Assembly: GCF_000189635.1 (NCBI RefSeq)
Contig: NW_002476426.1
Span: 62,001 to 126,000 of the forward strand
DNA: 64,000 nucleotides
Reading direction: 5' to 3'
From: Tetrahymena thermophila SB210
Lineage: Eukaryota > Ciliophora > Oligohymenophorea > Hymenostomatida > Tetrahymenidae
Shown piece by piece: positions 37,162 to 50,011 of this stretch. The notes below the pieces were generated by a model. It made no database searches. It was not told the DNA's origin and saw nothing but the letters and a program-made list of their open reading frames with translations. Each line of letters begins with the position of its first letter. Positions within the stretch are counted from its first letter, which is position 1. The position numbers and the translations under genes are program-made.

Positions 37162-39506
37162 ATGATTAATTTCGATCAAATCGATAAGATCAGCTTCATC
37201 TATGGTAAATCTCTTTTTCTTTAAAATTGTATCTTGGATTTTACATTTAAATTGTATTATTAAGCTTTTAGATTAATTGTTAATTAATTAATTATTTTAA
37301 TTTTGTAAAATTAAAAATAAGAATTATTAGAATTAGGTATAAATAAAAAAGCAATAAAAATGATGCTCAAATTTTTTATTTAAGGGCTGTGGGGAGAAAG
37401 AAAGGCGTTTTTTTTCTATGATCTATTTGAATGTACTTTATGTATGGGGTTTTTGAGAATGGTTCCTTTATTTAATCCTATATATTCTGCATTTAAATCT
37501 TTTAGAAGTTAGATCACTGATCCTATTGATAGCTTAATTATGCAATGCTAAAGTTTTTTAAAGTGCTTACCAAGACCAATTTCTTAGCTTGCAGGTATTT
37601 ATTATTAATATTATTTTATATAAATTAATATAACTTGTTATTAATTAGGTTATCCCATAGCATTCTGCTTATTACTCACATATTTAGTTAATGGATTTAG
37701 AGAGTTTGCAATTATTAAAGAAGATACTGAAGACTTTTTAGTATTTTTATCAAATTAATAAGTAGTTATGGTATTATAATGTTATTAAAATAAAATTATT
37801 AGTTTTACCATCTTGTTTTAGCTGGATTTGTAGCTTCAGCTTACATTCTTACTTACTTTATTAGTCCTGGATATTTTGATAGACCTGAAGATAAAGAAGA
37901 GTTTCAGCGTGCAATTTAAACTAAAGCAGAATTGAAAAATAATGACAAAATATTTTGCATGCCATGCCAAACACCTAAAGTTGCTAGATCATTCCATTGC
38001 TAAATTTGCCATAAGTAATTTTAATTTAGTTTCTATCTATTTATAATTTTCAAAAATGAGAAAATATAATTATTTGTTCCACTATTAATTTATTTTTATA
38101 AAAAGATGCACAGCAAAAACAGAGTATCATTCAACTGTCTTCAATAAATGCATAGGAGCAGGAAATCATCCTTATTATTATTTATTTATTTTAGGGATGT
38201 CTATCCTCTTTGGTCTTTAGTAAAAATAAGATTTTCACCAAATATATATTTTGAAAAAAATCTTTTTGAAATTTAAATGTATGTAGGTTTATCTTTTTGA
38301 GTTCTAACCGTACATTATAAGGTAAAAAAGTAAGTGTGATTCCTTTATTATTGAACCTAAGAATATTTGTTTACTATGCACTTCTAACTGGATAACACAC
38401 TGTAAACGTAATAATAATATACTAATTTATAATTGATTTTAAGAAGATCTAATAAATAGATAATAAGTAATTTGAGTTACAAGGAAATTGGTGATGCAAG
38501 AAGATTGCCTTATTTGTGGAAGAATTTATAGGGAGAATATTTTAATCCTTTTGATAAGGTATAATTTTGATTTCTATATAGCTTATACTTTAAAAAATGA
38601 TTAATATAGGGCGTTTGTGGTAATTTAAGGGAATTTATATTGGTAATCAGTACAAATAAAAGCATACCTTTGTCATAGTAGGAATTAAAGTAATATTAAT
38701 AAGTGTCTGAAGAAGAGAAATCTGTTATCATAAACAAATAAGACCAAACAAATTATGATAGTGATGATGACTAAGAAGAAGAAAAGAAAAATGATAATGA
38801 AGAGAGAGATGAATTCGAAGATATTGGCAAAGATAAACCTATCCCTGAAAAATATATTAACTGGCGTACCAAGAAATTTTACACAGTAGTTGATATTCCT
38901 AATAGTCCACTAAGAGAGATGGCAATTGCAGAAATGAAGAAAAAATTCAGACTTGCAAAAAAGAGATCTCTTGGAGATAACTAATTTTAGGCTTAATAGA
39001 TGCTAAGAATGAACGAATAGAGAATGATGAGAGGAGAAATCACTTAAGAAGAATTAGAGAGACAAAAAAATGAAATAGTCTAAAAGCTTAAAAAAGAAAG
39101 AGAAGAATATATGCTTAAATAGATGGTCATTTAAAAGAAAGAATTCGAAAAAAATCCTCAAATGGCCTCATAAGCTAAGCTACAAATGGAAATGGGAATG
39201 ACTAATGCTAGATTGGCTATGATAAATAATCCACAAAGAGCAGAAGATATAAAGGCAGATTTATAGCTTGCAGAAAAAAATTATGTTTACTTGTTTGGAC
39301 AAGAAGCTTTAGATTAGTTCACCACTAGTTTAGTTGATGCAGACAAGAATTAGTAATATATTTAATAGCAATATGTAAATCAACAATAGCAGTAATAACA
39401 ATAGTAAAATTAAGTCTAACAATAAGAAGTTAAGTAGGTTCCTAAGCATATTTATCAACCTGAGTAAACTAACCTTATGCAACCAAATTTTAACATAAAT
39501 CACTGA
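37162..39506 (+). CDS. DHHC-family membrane protein lacking the catalytic cysteine (EYHS)
   Basis: DHHC proteins are membrane protein S-acyltransferases. Exons 37162-37204, 37385-37594, 37649-37780, 37822-38014, 38106-38219, 38287-38407, 38460-38558 and 38610-39506 close in phase to 602 residues. Hydrophobic spans flank a Cys-rich domain at about 174-216: CMPCQTPKVARSFHCQIC, then HKC, then EYHS at 199-202, then NKCIGAGNH. All zinc-ligand positions of the family are present, but DHHC is replaced by EYHS, removing the acyl-accepting cysteine. After the last span come LPYLWKN and YFNPFDKGVCGNLREF, the usual C-terminal N-P-x-D-x-G signature of the family. The remaining ~280 residues are an acidic stretch, a charged helical region and a polyglutamine-rich end. 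Probably a non-catalytic family member, acting as regulator or scaffold (inference). Confidence 0.9.
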
Positions 39507-40144
39507 AAAGTTTTGAATAATAGCAATTAAGTTATATTTATATCAAATTAGCTAAATGTTTTACTACTTTTTTTGAATGTAAAAGAAGTTCTTATTAGTA
39601 ATTTCATATTAATTGATTTATATTTTAAATGTCTAAATTTATTATACTTTCATTCATTATTTAAAGTTAAATAATATTTAATAATGACTCATTTTGATTT
39701 ACTCTCAAAAAATAAATTTTTAATGAGAAATTAAAATAAATATACTTCAATACATTTAATCCTTCTGAATTTAGATTTAAAACCCTAAATACGATTAATT
39801 CAAAACATTAAAATTATTAATAATAAATATTATTGGGATTATTACAAATTTACACTTTAAATCAAAAATAGACTAAAATAAAATGAAATATAATAAAAAA
39901 ATAACTTTTACTCTCATTTATATCAAAAGTTTTAAGTAAGATTACTTTGTCCATAAATAATTTATACATGCTACATATTTGTAATTGCGGATATAATTAA
40001 GATCAGTTGGAGAGTTAAGAATATAGTTTATTAATAGCCAAGAAAATTTTGATAATTAGATCAAAAAATAAATGAGATTTACATCTGTAAATGATTGAAA
40101 AATGAAGATTAACTATCAGTCAACCAAAAAAAAATAAATTATGA
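39507..40144. other. Intergenic spacer
   Basis: AT-rich sequence between plus-strand genes; no exon recognised. Confidence 0.5.
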
Positions 40145-42804
40145 ATGTATTTCTTTTTTTCAAGGCATGCTTTGGGGTAACGAGATTCATATGTTTGTTA
40201 ATTAATAAAAGCAATATCACAAATAACAAAAAACAAAATAAGTTAAACTAATATAGGTATTTAATAAGTAAGGTATTCATTCTTTAAGAAATAATAAAGG
40301 AAGAAACATAGGCTCCTTTTAGTTCAAAAGTAACCATATAGAATAGTCTTATTGAGAGACATAAATATAATGTTAGAATAGATATGTTAGGATGTATTGG
40401 AAAAAGTAAATTTGTTTACTTTCATTTTCAATTAGTCAAAAATAGATGATTTGCATCACTCATATTTGATATAAATATATTTTTATGCGTAGATAAAAAC
40501 TAATGGAGATAGGATTTTGACGTCAGATAATAAAACATAATTCAAAACCAAAATAGATGAAATAAGCATCAGTCAAAGTAATAATCTTGGCTAAAGATTA
40601 GCGCAATGCTTTGATGTATTTATTTAGTCTTTAGATGAAATGCTCAAGTAAATATTTTAGAATATAAATAAAGGTCCTATTTGTTTTTTGCTTGTATCTA
40701 TTTATTCAATTTAAGGCTTATTAAATAGTTTTCCTTATCTTATATTGAACTTATAGTTAGTGGCTAACAGTTCATAAGGACCTTTTTCAAACAATCAAAG
40801 AAATAACAGTTGATATAAATAAAAAAATAGGCAAATGAATACAGAATATGAAGGCTTAGAAAAAATGTTATAAAAAAATGAAAGCGATATTCGACGCCAC
40901 ATTAGGGTAAAGAACTAATAACATTAATTAGTTCATTAAAAATCTTAGAATAGTTTAATTAAGTTGGTGTTAATTATAGTAATTAAAGCAACTTAAGCAA
41001 GCTAGATGAGCAATACAAGATTTATTTTATTCTTAATTACTTCTTATTAAATTAGATTGAGCAATAACTTAAATTATATTCTGAATCTCAGCAGCAAAAA
41101 ATAGATGAATCTGAATAGGCGAGAAATGAATTGTTAGATAATAGTAAAGCAATGTTACTATAAATTAAAAAGGATAACCAAGTATTAAATGAATAGTCTT
41201 AAAAGTATAAATAGGAAGTTGAAAAATTAACTTAAAAATTAAAAATGTATGAGTAATCTGACTAAGAAAACTCATCAAAACTTGCTAACTATGCACTTTT
41301 GTAGGAAAGAGTTAAGGTTTTAGAAAAAATGAATCAAGTATTTTAATTTATTCTTTACTTAATATTGATAACGTTATAATTTCTTACACTCACTCACACT
41401 TACCCACTCGCTCAATCAATTGATCACTCAATTTATTAGTCTACTTCATAATCATCTATAATCAATTTAACACCTAAATGCTTATTAAAATTTTAGAAAC
41501 CAAATTATAATTTTCATACCCAGAGTAAAATGAATAAATGAACATTAAATACCTTAATTAAAATGATTTTAGAAAAATAAATTATTAAATTTTAGTTAAA
41601 TTATTTTAATATTCTAATTGATTTTATAGATTTTCAGATTATTTATGAGTAAAATTTTTTGGTAATTTAGTGAGATATTTTTGATAAAATGAGATGATAT
41701 TTTTAGAAAGTAAAAAAATGCAATTTTTTAGTTTGCCTTTAGATTTAAAATAACATGAATGATATTATAATTTATAGGAAAATAGAAGAAAAGAAAATAA
41801 TTCGAATAATACTTCTATTAGTTTAAATAATACCAATTCCCAACATCTTTAAACTCAAGGATTATATAGTGAAAATACTATTAATAAAGATTATAAAGTA
41901 ACTTATTATCAAAATATTACTAAGATCAATATTTTTGTATAGTCAAATAGGTAAACGCCTCCTTTAACTATGGTTTAGCCATCACCTCTTAAAAATGTAA
42001 GAAAAACACGTACTCCTTAACTCCCAAATAACAGTTTAAATATCACAAATATGAGTAATAATAAAAATAGCGATTACTTGAAAGTTAAAATAGAATTGAT
42101 GGAAAACAGCAATTAAAATTTTGGAAACAATCTTAAAGAAATCAAAAACATTTCAAATACATAAAATTCCTACCCTCTTTCGTTACCTCATTAAGGTATT
42201 TACTAAAACACAATTATTTAAGAATTAAATTAATCACATTTTTTATAAAACATCAGATAGCGCAAATGGAAATGGTAGTGGTCCTCATATCACAAAAGTA
42301 AAAGATTTATCAACAATATATAATATAAGATCAAGATCTAGGTAAGATTTAATACAATATTTACTATTATCTAAAATAAATTATCAAAAAAATAATAGAA
42401 ATGAAGCAAATAAAACCCTATATAGTCACCACCCCTCAACAAATAGTTCAATAAATAACTCTTATAATAATGCATTAATTGGTATAACTAATAGAGAAGG
42501 ATAGAATTCTGCATTAGGAAATCCATCTTCAGCTCAGTAAAATAAAAGGAGTAAAAGTTATGGGATTAATAAACTTCGAGGTTCAATTAATAAGCAAGGA
42601 AATGGAGGTGTAGGATAATATAATAATAACAACAATAATGATGGATCTAGGCTTTCTAATATAAGTCAAGAATACTCTGATTATCTTAATCAAGACATAT
42701 AAAATAGATCTACAAATGAAAATTTTGCAAATAACTGTACATACTCTTCTATATACCAACAAAGCAATACAATATAATAATAGTCATAATAACAAAAAAT
42801 ATGA
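40145..42804 (+). CDS. Hypothetical coiled-coil protein with Asn/Ser-rich C-terminal half
   Basis: Not recognised. Exons 40145-40405, 40493-40615, 40906-41337, 41778-42195 and 42257-42804 close in phase to 593 residues. A TGA sits immediately before the chosen ATG, which fixes the start. The N-terminal ~270 residues look folded and helical (RIVLLRDINIMLEQICQDV, KELITLISSLKILEQF, YFILNYFLLNQIEQQLKLY), passing into a coiled coil (KYKQEVEKLTQKLKMYEQ). The rest is low-complexity Asn/Ser/Gln with basic RPP-type patches (RQTPPLTMVQPSPLKN, RKTRTPQLP). No membrane or catalytic motif. Introns 2 and 3 (290 and 440 bases) are long for this window, so exon 2 is the least certain part. Confidence 0.65.
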
Positions 42805-43839
42805 TTAATTATTGATTCTTAAATTATTAAAATGTAAATATATATTTTTATATTTCAAAAAATACCAGAACAACAAAGCCCAATTTAGTTTATTTTCATT
42901 CTTTTTAGCCATCAAATCTCTACAATAACTACCTTTATTGCCAAAAAAATCTTTATTATAAAAGTAAAAAACTTTTTTCAAATGAAAAACTCTTATAAAT
43001 TGAATATATTAATCGATGAAAAAATAATTTAATAAATAAATATTCTATGTTAAAAATACCGTTTACATTATTGATTTAATTGTTTAAATTTATCATGGTT
43101 TATTTTATAATTTTAATAAGCTCCTCAAAATATATATTTTTTTTATTTTTTGATTTTTTATGAATTTAAAATATAAAATAATATTTATTATATTCATAGT
43201 ATATAATCAAAGTTTTAATTTTTTTAAATAATCACCATACTTTAAAAAAAAAAACTTCTAAATGATTACTAATCTAATATACTATTTTCAATAATCTTAA
43301 TTTTTTTTTTTTTTTACATTATTAAGTTTTCTAAATTTCTTTTAATTAAACATTAATTAGTATAGCCTATCCAAAATTAAAAAGGCATTTTAATCTAATT
43401 ATTTCTTGATGAATAATTTTTTTTTAAATATTTTAATTTTTTAAATGGTGTTAATGTAAGCTAATATTATTTAATTAAGGTAAGTTAATTTATAATAAAA
43501 TATCAGAAGCGTTTTAAGAGCTTAATTAATTTATTTACAATTATAAATAAAAAATAAATATATATGTTAGAAACGTTAATACTAATATAAGGATAAATTA
43601 TTACAAAATTTATTAAATGAGTTATAAAGTTAATATAATTAAATTAAATTTTTTACATTTTTATTGAGGATAATAATAAATAATAAATTAATTCTATTAT
43701 ACTCCTCACTGAAATTAATTAATTTAGAATTTTGAATGAATTTGTTAGTAATTTTATTTTTAGATATTATTTGATGATTATTGTGTTATCATAATTAGTT
43801 TATTAATTAACTTTTTAATTTAGTTTAAGGTAATTACAA
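42805..43839. other. Convergent intergenic spacer
   Basis: About 1 kb of AT-rich DNA between convergent 3' ends, with poly-A and poly-T tracts near 43240-43320. No exon recognised. Confidence 0.5.
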
Positions 43840-46800
43840 TCATGCCTCAAGTTTAAAATTATAATTTTTATACATTAAACTGTTCTCAATTAATTTGCTA
43901 TTTTTTATTTATTTTTAGATGAACAGGACTACTAAATCTAAGACAACCATATCTATTATAACTGCTACGAAATAAATGATAACAAAATTAGAGACTTAAG
44001 AATTAGTTAATTTGTTAGCGGCTTTGTGAATTGCAAATACAATAACTAAACTTATAATATTAATGTATAAGCCTTTAACAAAGTTTTTATAGAAAAAAGA
44101 GTTAGTTTATCTGAAATACAGTTCAATTTTTGATAGCAATTTATATATTATTGGAAATAAATATTGAATTAGATTTTTTAACGCTATTGAATAAAGCAGG
44201 GTCATAGCAAAAGATTGAGAATCTTATTTTTTTTAGTCTTAGTAATCAAGAAGATTTACTTTAAGAAGGAAAGAAATTACCATGAATTAAATTAAAGCAA
44301 CCTAAGAGAAGAAAACAAATACTCTTATATGTGCAGGAGTATTTTGGAGGTGTTTAGTAAACGATTTTAACGAGAAATAATCATATAAAGCAATACGGTT
44401 ATTCATGGTGTTTTTATCTCTTTCAATTTTATTTGCTTTTATTTATGGACTTTCTATTGGTATACCCTTTGGTAAATTATCAATCTCAGCAGAAAACTTT
44501 TCTTTTTATTCCTCGATCTAAATGATATTTATATCTTTGCTTACACTTTTTTGCTATTATCTATCTTAATTTTATATCATATTGCTAACATTTAAATTCA
44601 TAAAGGATTGTTACCGAAAATCAGGCGGAATTTAACCCACCTACCTCATAATATTTTCTTGCGATAAAATAATTTCAATCTTTTAATTTTAGAATTAAGA
44701 AAAATCATCCTATTCTATTTTTCTTTCTTCTTGCTAATTAACACTACTCCTACGAAATAATTCTATTGAGTTGATAGGTAAATTAATTATTTTACTTTTT
44801 CCCTTTCTTTAAATTTTATTTTCTTCTAGAATTTCACCTATTGCAATAACATTAACTCCTTCTTAAATAATAGGATTTTCTGGAAGAGATGGTGAATCTT
44901 TCATATCAGCCTTTTTATTATTATCATCTTCTTTTAATCCAGATATTTAGCTATCACTCATTTGAGTTACTTCAAGTTATTTTACTTTTGATACAATGCA
45001 AGAAACAATAAAGCTAACTCCAAAAATTACCAGCGAGTTAATTAAGGTTAATATAAGCTTTTTTATTTAAAAAAATATTAAAGCTAAAAGTATTAAACTA
45101 AAAAAAGTAAATCATATCTAAAAATTTACTTTAGGTTATCTGATTTCATTATCATCATCATTATTATCGTCTTTCTTATTTTTATCGTTATCGCCACTAT
45201 TATTGTTAGGTGTATTAAAATTATTTCCAAAAAAAATTGCAGTTCTTTGAGAATTTTTTGGCTAACAAGTAGTATTTTGCATGCTAGCAGAAGTTTAGTT
45301 ATTGTCTATTTAATATTTATTATCAAAATTTTTAGACTATTTATTATATCCACAAGCTGTTAGAAAAATTTAACCATCTTGCCCAGGTCCAATATGAAAT
45401 AAGTATGCCTAAAAATTAAATTGAAAATTATATTTAATAATAAATTTGTTTTGAATAAATATTTTTACATAACTCGAAATATTTATTTGCATTGGAAAAG
45501 ATATATTTATTTACTGACTAGTGCTGTCAATTTTTTTAAACATCGCAATATCTATTATTTTTGATGAAGGTATTGTTATTTTTGAAGGATCCTATATTTA
45601 AATTTCCTAAATGAAAGGAAAAGCTAAAACTTAAATAGAGATATCTTAGTCTCCCAGTTAGTTGAAAAATGGATCACTGAGTAAAATTTGATATGATTAG
45701 TCTTTTGTAATAATTATTGGTGGTGTTTAGTATTTATTCCCTAGTAAATAAATTGATGCAGTTATGCTAGTTTAAGCAAACTGATATTAATAATTTTAAT
45801 CTTTAAGACTTAAGCTTTATCTTATATATAATAAGACATTTTATACATTAGATATAATTTATTCAGAAATATTTTAATTTTAGATTCTTAATTTTTTAAA
45901 TAAATCAAATACTTTATCAAAAATGTTTAGAAGTGTTTCACTTGCACTAATTAACTAATTAAAGCTTGCTTAGGTTTTATAGATGGATAAACATTGATAG
46001 ATATCAGTGCCATTCATAATTTATATAAAATTTTATAATCTAATTTAGTCAAAGTAATCTCTAAAGCTGGCGATGTAATTTAATGTGTTTAAGGCTGTAA
46101 TAAATCTATTAATTTGTAGATGTATTAAATTAAAATTAAAATAAATTCTAATAATTAAATAATTTTTACCTGTTTGAATCAAAAACTTAACTTTAAATAA
46201 TTAAATAAAATTCAGAAACATAATTTCCTAATATATTATCAAATTAGGTTGATAGATATTCTAAATCTTATTATCTCCATTAGCAAGATTCTCCCTGAAA
46301 ACCTTAATTGCAATTGCAACGTTAAAAATATGATTTAGTATCCTGAATACAGAATCCATTAGAAGTGCAAGCATTTTAACAGTTCATTTAAAAGTAAGGC
46401 GTATTTGACAAAATCTTTAGCAGATTTAAATTTTAAGTGTTTGTTGAAACTAAATCTACTGGTTAAATTATATTATTTAAAATAAGCTTCTATACAAATA
46501 TAACACCAATCCACTGCTACTATGAGGTGTCTTAGGGAATTTTAAGAGAGTTAATAGTATAATTTAATATTGGTGAAATTTAAAATGGTTATTATTGTTG
46601 CTATTCTAAATTAATGTCTACATAGGTTGTTGTAGAAACAAGATCATTAAATACTTTTAAATACACTCTTGTTAACTAACCACATTAAATGTATGGAAAT
46701 TAAAATTGAAATTGAAGAGATATGGGATTTTAATTTTGTTATAAATAATTTTAATCTATCAAAAATAGTGTAAAATTTTGGTAATTTAAACAGTCATTCT

Positions 46801-49800
46801 CAAAATATTGCATAAATATCTAGTATTTTAGAGTGTAGTCTTAGAATTAGAGACCATCTATTAGAAAATCATTTACTGTAACTGTAAAATTATCAACACC
46901 TGCCAATCCACTCTATGGACTTATGTTGAATGTTCCGTTTATTATCTGAAGAGTTTAAAAATTATAAACTGAAACGAAATTCATCTTTCCTATCTGTAAA
47001 TTGAAGGAAAGTTAATTGTTGTACTAAATACTTGGATAATTTGAGGGTAAAATTTAGCTATTAAAATCAGTAGTTGATACTGTTTAGTCGCAGCATATTT
47101 TGTTGTCATTCAGGTATATAGAATTGATTAAGATTAGTGTATTTATATTACTTTTAAACTAATAATTAAGAGAGTCTTAAACGGTATATTTTTATAAAAT
47201 TTGTTTGTTATTATCTAATTAAAATGTAAATAGTTTTGAGATTAAATCACATTAACCAGTATCGTAATTTTGCTGTGTATAAGTAGGGCATGCAATTTGC
47301 TGTTTGCAAACATATTCATAGCTACCCTAGCTATTTTAAACTAATATTTTTGCTTAATCCTTCAAACATTAGATACTTTAAACACAAGTCGTTTATAATA
47401 TATTGTTAAAATTTGTTACATTTTAAGGACCATATCCTTTCTAGCACTGAACACAAATAATTTACTTAGTACTGCTGTTAGGCAAAGCTTAAATCAATAT
47501 AGATTAAGTCTTATCTGAGCAGTTTAAGGGACACATTACTAACGGTCCAGGAGCCACGAAAATTTATTGTTTACAAGTTATACACTCATATTCTATTTAT
47601 TTAAAAAATAAAATAATAAAATAAAAGTTCATTTGTTTTAATTAAATTTCATACAAGAAGGTCCAGTACATGTTAAACAAGCAGGGTGACAAGGCATGCA
47701 AAATTGCAATAAATTTTTAATATTTTGTCTATATGTTAATAAATAAATGAATTATTTTAAAAATATACTATTAAAAATTAAAATAATAAAATTTAATTTA
47801 CGTTATTTTTAGCTGATTTTGATATTTAGCATTATCAAAATACTGACCTTTATCACATTAAACGCTATTGCATACTCCTTATGTATTAGTTGTACCTTAG
47901 TCACAGCTGTCAGAGCAAAACCTACCTTTCAACAAAATTTGCCTAACTTAAGTCCCACTACAAAAGTTAGTACAAGCTTTGGAAGGAGATTCTTAAACAA
48001 AAGTTAAGGGAGGACATCTGAAATTTATTTGAAAAATATTATTTTATATTATTTAATAGAAAATAAAAAGTAATACATTTCCACGCATTATTCTTAGTAA
48101 GTGTAGTACCTTGCAAATAGGCACTAAGTACAACTAATTGAATTTGAAATTTAAGTGTAAGTGCATGAGCTGCAGCCATTTTAGCATAAGCATCTTCTTC
48201 CTATTACTAAAGACCCCTAAGGACATTAATCAAAGCTACATATTTTAATTAGAATATTTTTTAATTTAAAATGTATTAAACTAATTTAATTACCAAATTT
48301 ATTAAAATTAATATTAATCCATAGAGCACTATCCTACTACTTAATAGTCATAACCACAAACACCATTTTGCCAGAGTGAAAACCCACTTTGGCAACTTAG
48401 ACAGAAATTTGATGAAGTACATTCAATACAAGGATATGGGCTAAATTAAATTTTTTAATTTAAATATTAAAAATAACTAAATCTGCTATTAAATTACCAT
48501 TTCTAACAAATAGGTTATTGATTTTCTCCAATTGATTAATAATATTGTGCAGGACAATTTCTTAGGCATTTATTTTAGAAAAGGATATACCCTTATTAAC
48601 AGCTAGTGCATCTATTTGATTATAGAATACAAGTTTTACAAGTAGAGCTGCATTAATTACAAGTAAGATTGCTTACATTTATCTGGCTATACTACATATT
48701 TAGCCAATTTTGCTGATCAGCTAGTGTCATCTAGACATATTATGATTCGGTGCATCGCAAGACACAACTTTTTGAAAGAAGTTTATACTAAGAATTATCT
48801 AAACAACTAGTGCAGTAAGTCTACATTTATATTTATTAAAATTAATAAATCTAAGTTACAATTAAAAAATATGTAAGCTAATTATGGTATTTATTACTTA
48901 GTTTAGACATTCAGCGCATTAAGGAGGACACGGCTTGCATATTTAATCTTCAGCATAAAATCCTTTTCCACATTGGCTAACGCATCTGTTTCCTAACAAG
49001 TAAAAATTTTTACTACATGATTTGCAGTTTTGAGGAAATTCAGAGCAAGATTAGCAATTAGAATTGCAGGAGATACATTAATTTTTAAGATTAAAAAAAT
49101 ATCCTTAATTACACTCATAGCATGAAAACTCACCTGAATCAAAACAAGATTTACCTAAATAAATTTTTTGAAACAAACAAATTAATCCTGAATTAAATTC
49201 TTAAAATGTTCTTTAAATTTCTAAAAAAATTAAAATAAACATTTAAAGATAAATTTATCTAATACATGCTCTGTGACACTAATTACATCCTGTCGTTGAT
49301 TAATATCCATTAGAACAAATACTGTTACTATTTTAGCACGCTTTATTAGCCAGGTTAAAAACTAAAGGTGCTATACATTTATTACAACTTTAAGCATTTA
49401 ATGAACAATCTAAGCAACCTTAAACTTGACATTTTCTGCAAGAGTTAGATTGAGCATCCAGAAAATACCCAAATTAACACTTCAAGCATATATTTTATTT
49501 ATTGCACCTTTGTTTGATATAATTTAATAAGAATATTTTTACTCTATTTGTAACATTAATAACAAGCCAATGTGAATAAATATAAATTTATAAAGATTAT
49601 ATCTCAAAAACATGGAATAATTAATTACCTTAAGCAGTTATTTATACCACAACCGACACATTGTATAAATTAATTTTCAGCATCAACTACTGGTCTATAT
49701 CCATCCCAACATTCCAGGCAATTAGATGGTGAGCTTCCGCTGCAAGATTTGCAGGATGGATGACAATATGATAAATTATTATTAGTAGAAGACAAATCAA

Positions 49801-50011
49801 AATATGTAGATGGTAATTAGTCTTGTCTTCTTTCACATAATTAAATAGACCTATTATATGTTAGGTTATTATCGCAGAGTAAACATACATTTATATTCTA
49901 TTAACAATTTATACATCCAGGTATTCCACAAGCATTATATTGAAGATTTTATGTAAATGCTATAACAAAATAAAGCGGGAATATTAATAATTAAACAAAC
50001 TTTTTCTTCAT
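43840..50011 (-). CDS. Large cysteine-rich, EGF-containing multi-pass surface protein
   Basis: Start at 50009-50011 gives a signal peptide (MKKKFVQLLIFPLYFVIAFT). About 15 exons are apparent; only exon 1 (49629-50011) was bounded exactly. From 50011 to about 47300 the ectodomain is furin-receptor-like, with dense CxxC pairs such as CHPSCKSCSG, CLECWDGY, CQVQGCLDC and CHRAC. About 46290-46420 encodes an EGF-like unit (NGFCIQ ... CNCNQGFQGESC). The 46400-47300 and 45100-46250 stretches look beta-rich, with a Gly/Pro segment YLFHIGPGQDGQIF. A hydrophobic span lies at about 44985-45060 (LINSLVIFGVSFIVSCIVSK), an acidic linker follows, and four more spans lie at about 44260-44340, 44130-44215, 44020-44080 and 43905-43985. 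TGA is at 43840-43842. Probably a ciliate surface receptor or adhesion protein; whether it is polycystin/REJ-like could not be decided. Confidence 0.8.

Noticed and set aside
37956..38163. Reading the DHHC-like gene as a broken pseudogene
   Set aside because: All eight exons close in phase, zinc ligands and C-terminal motif are kept, and no stop or frameshift is present; only the catalytic residues differ.
43922..44130. Plus-strand frame containing YYNCYEINDNKIRDLR, looked like a small gene
   Set aside because: No upstream exon could be joined in phase, and it is antisense to membrane-span codons of the surface-protein gene, which read uninterrupted to a TGA at 43840.
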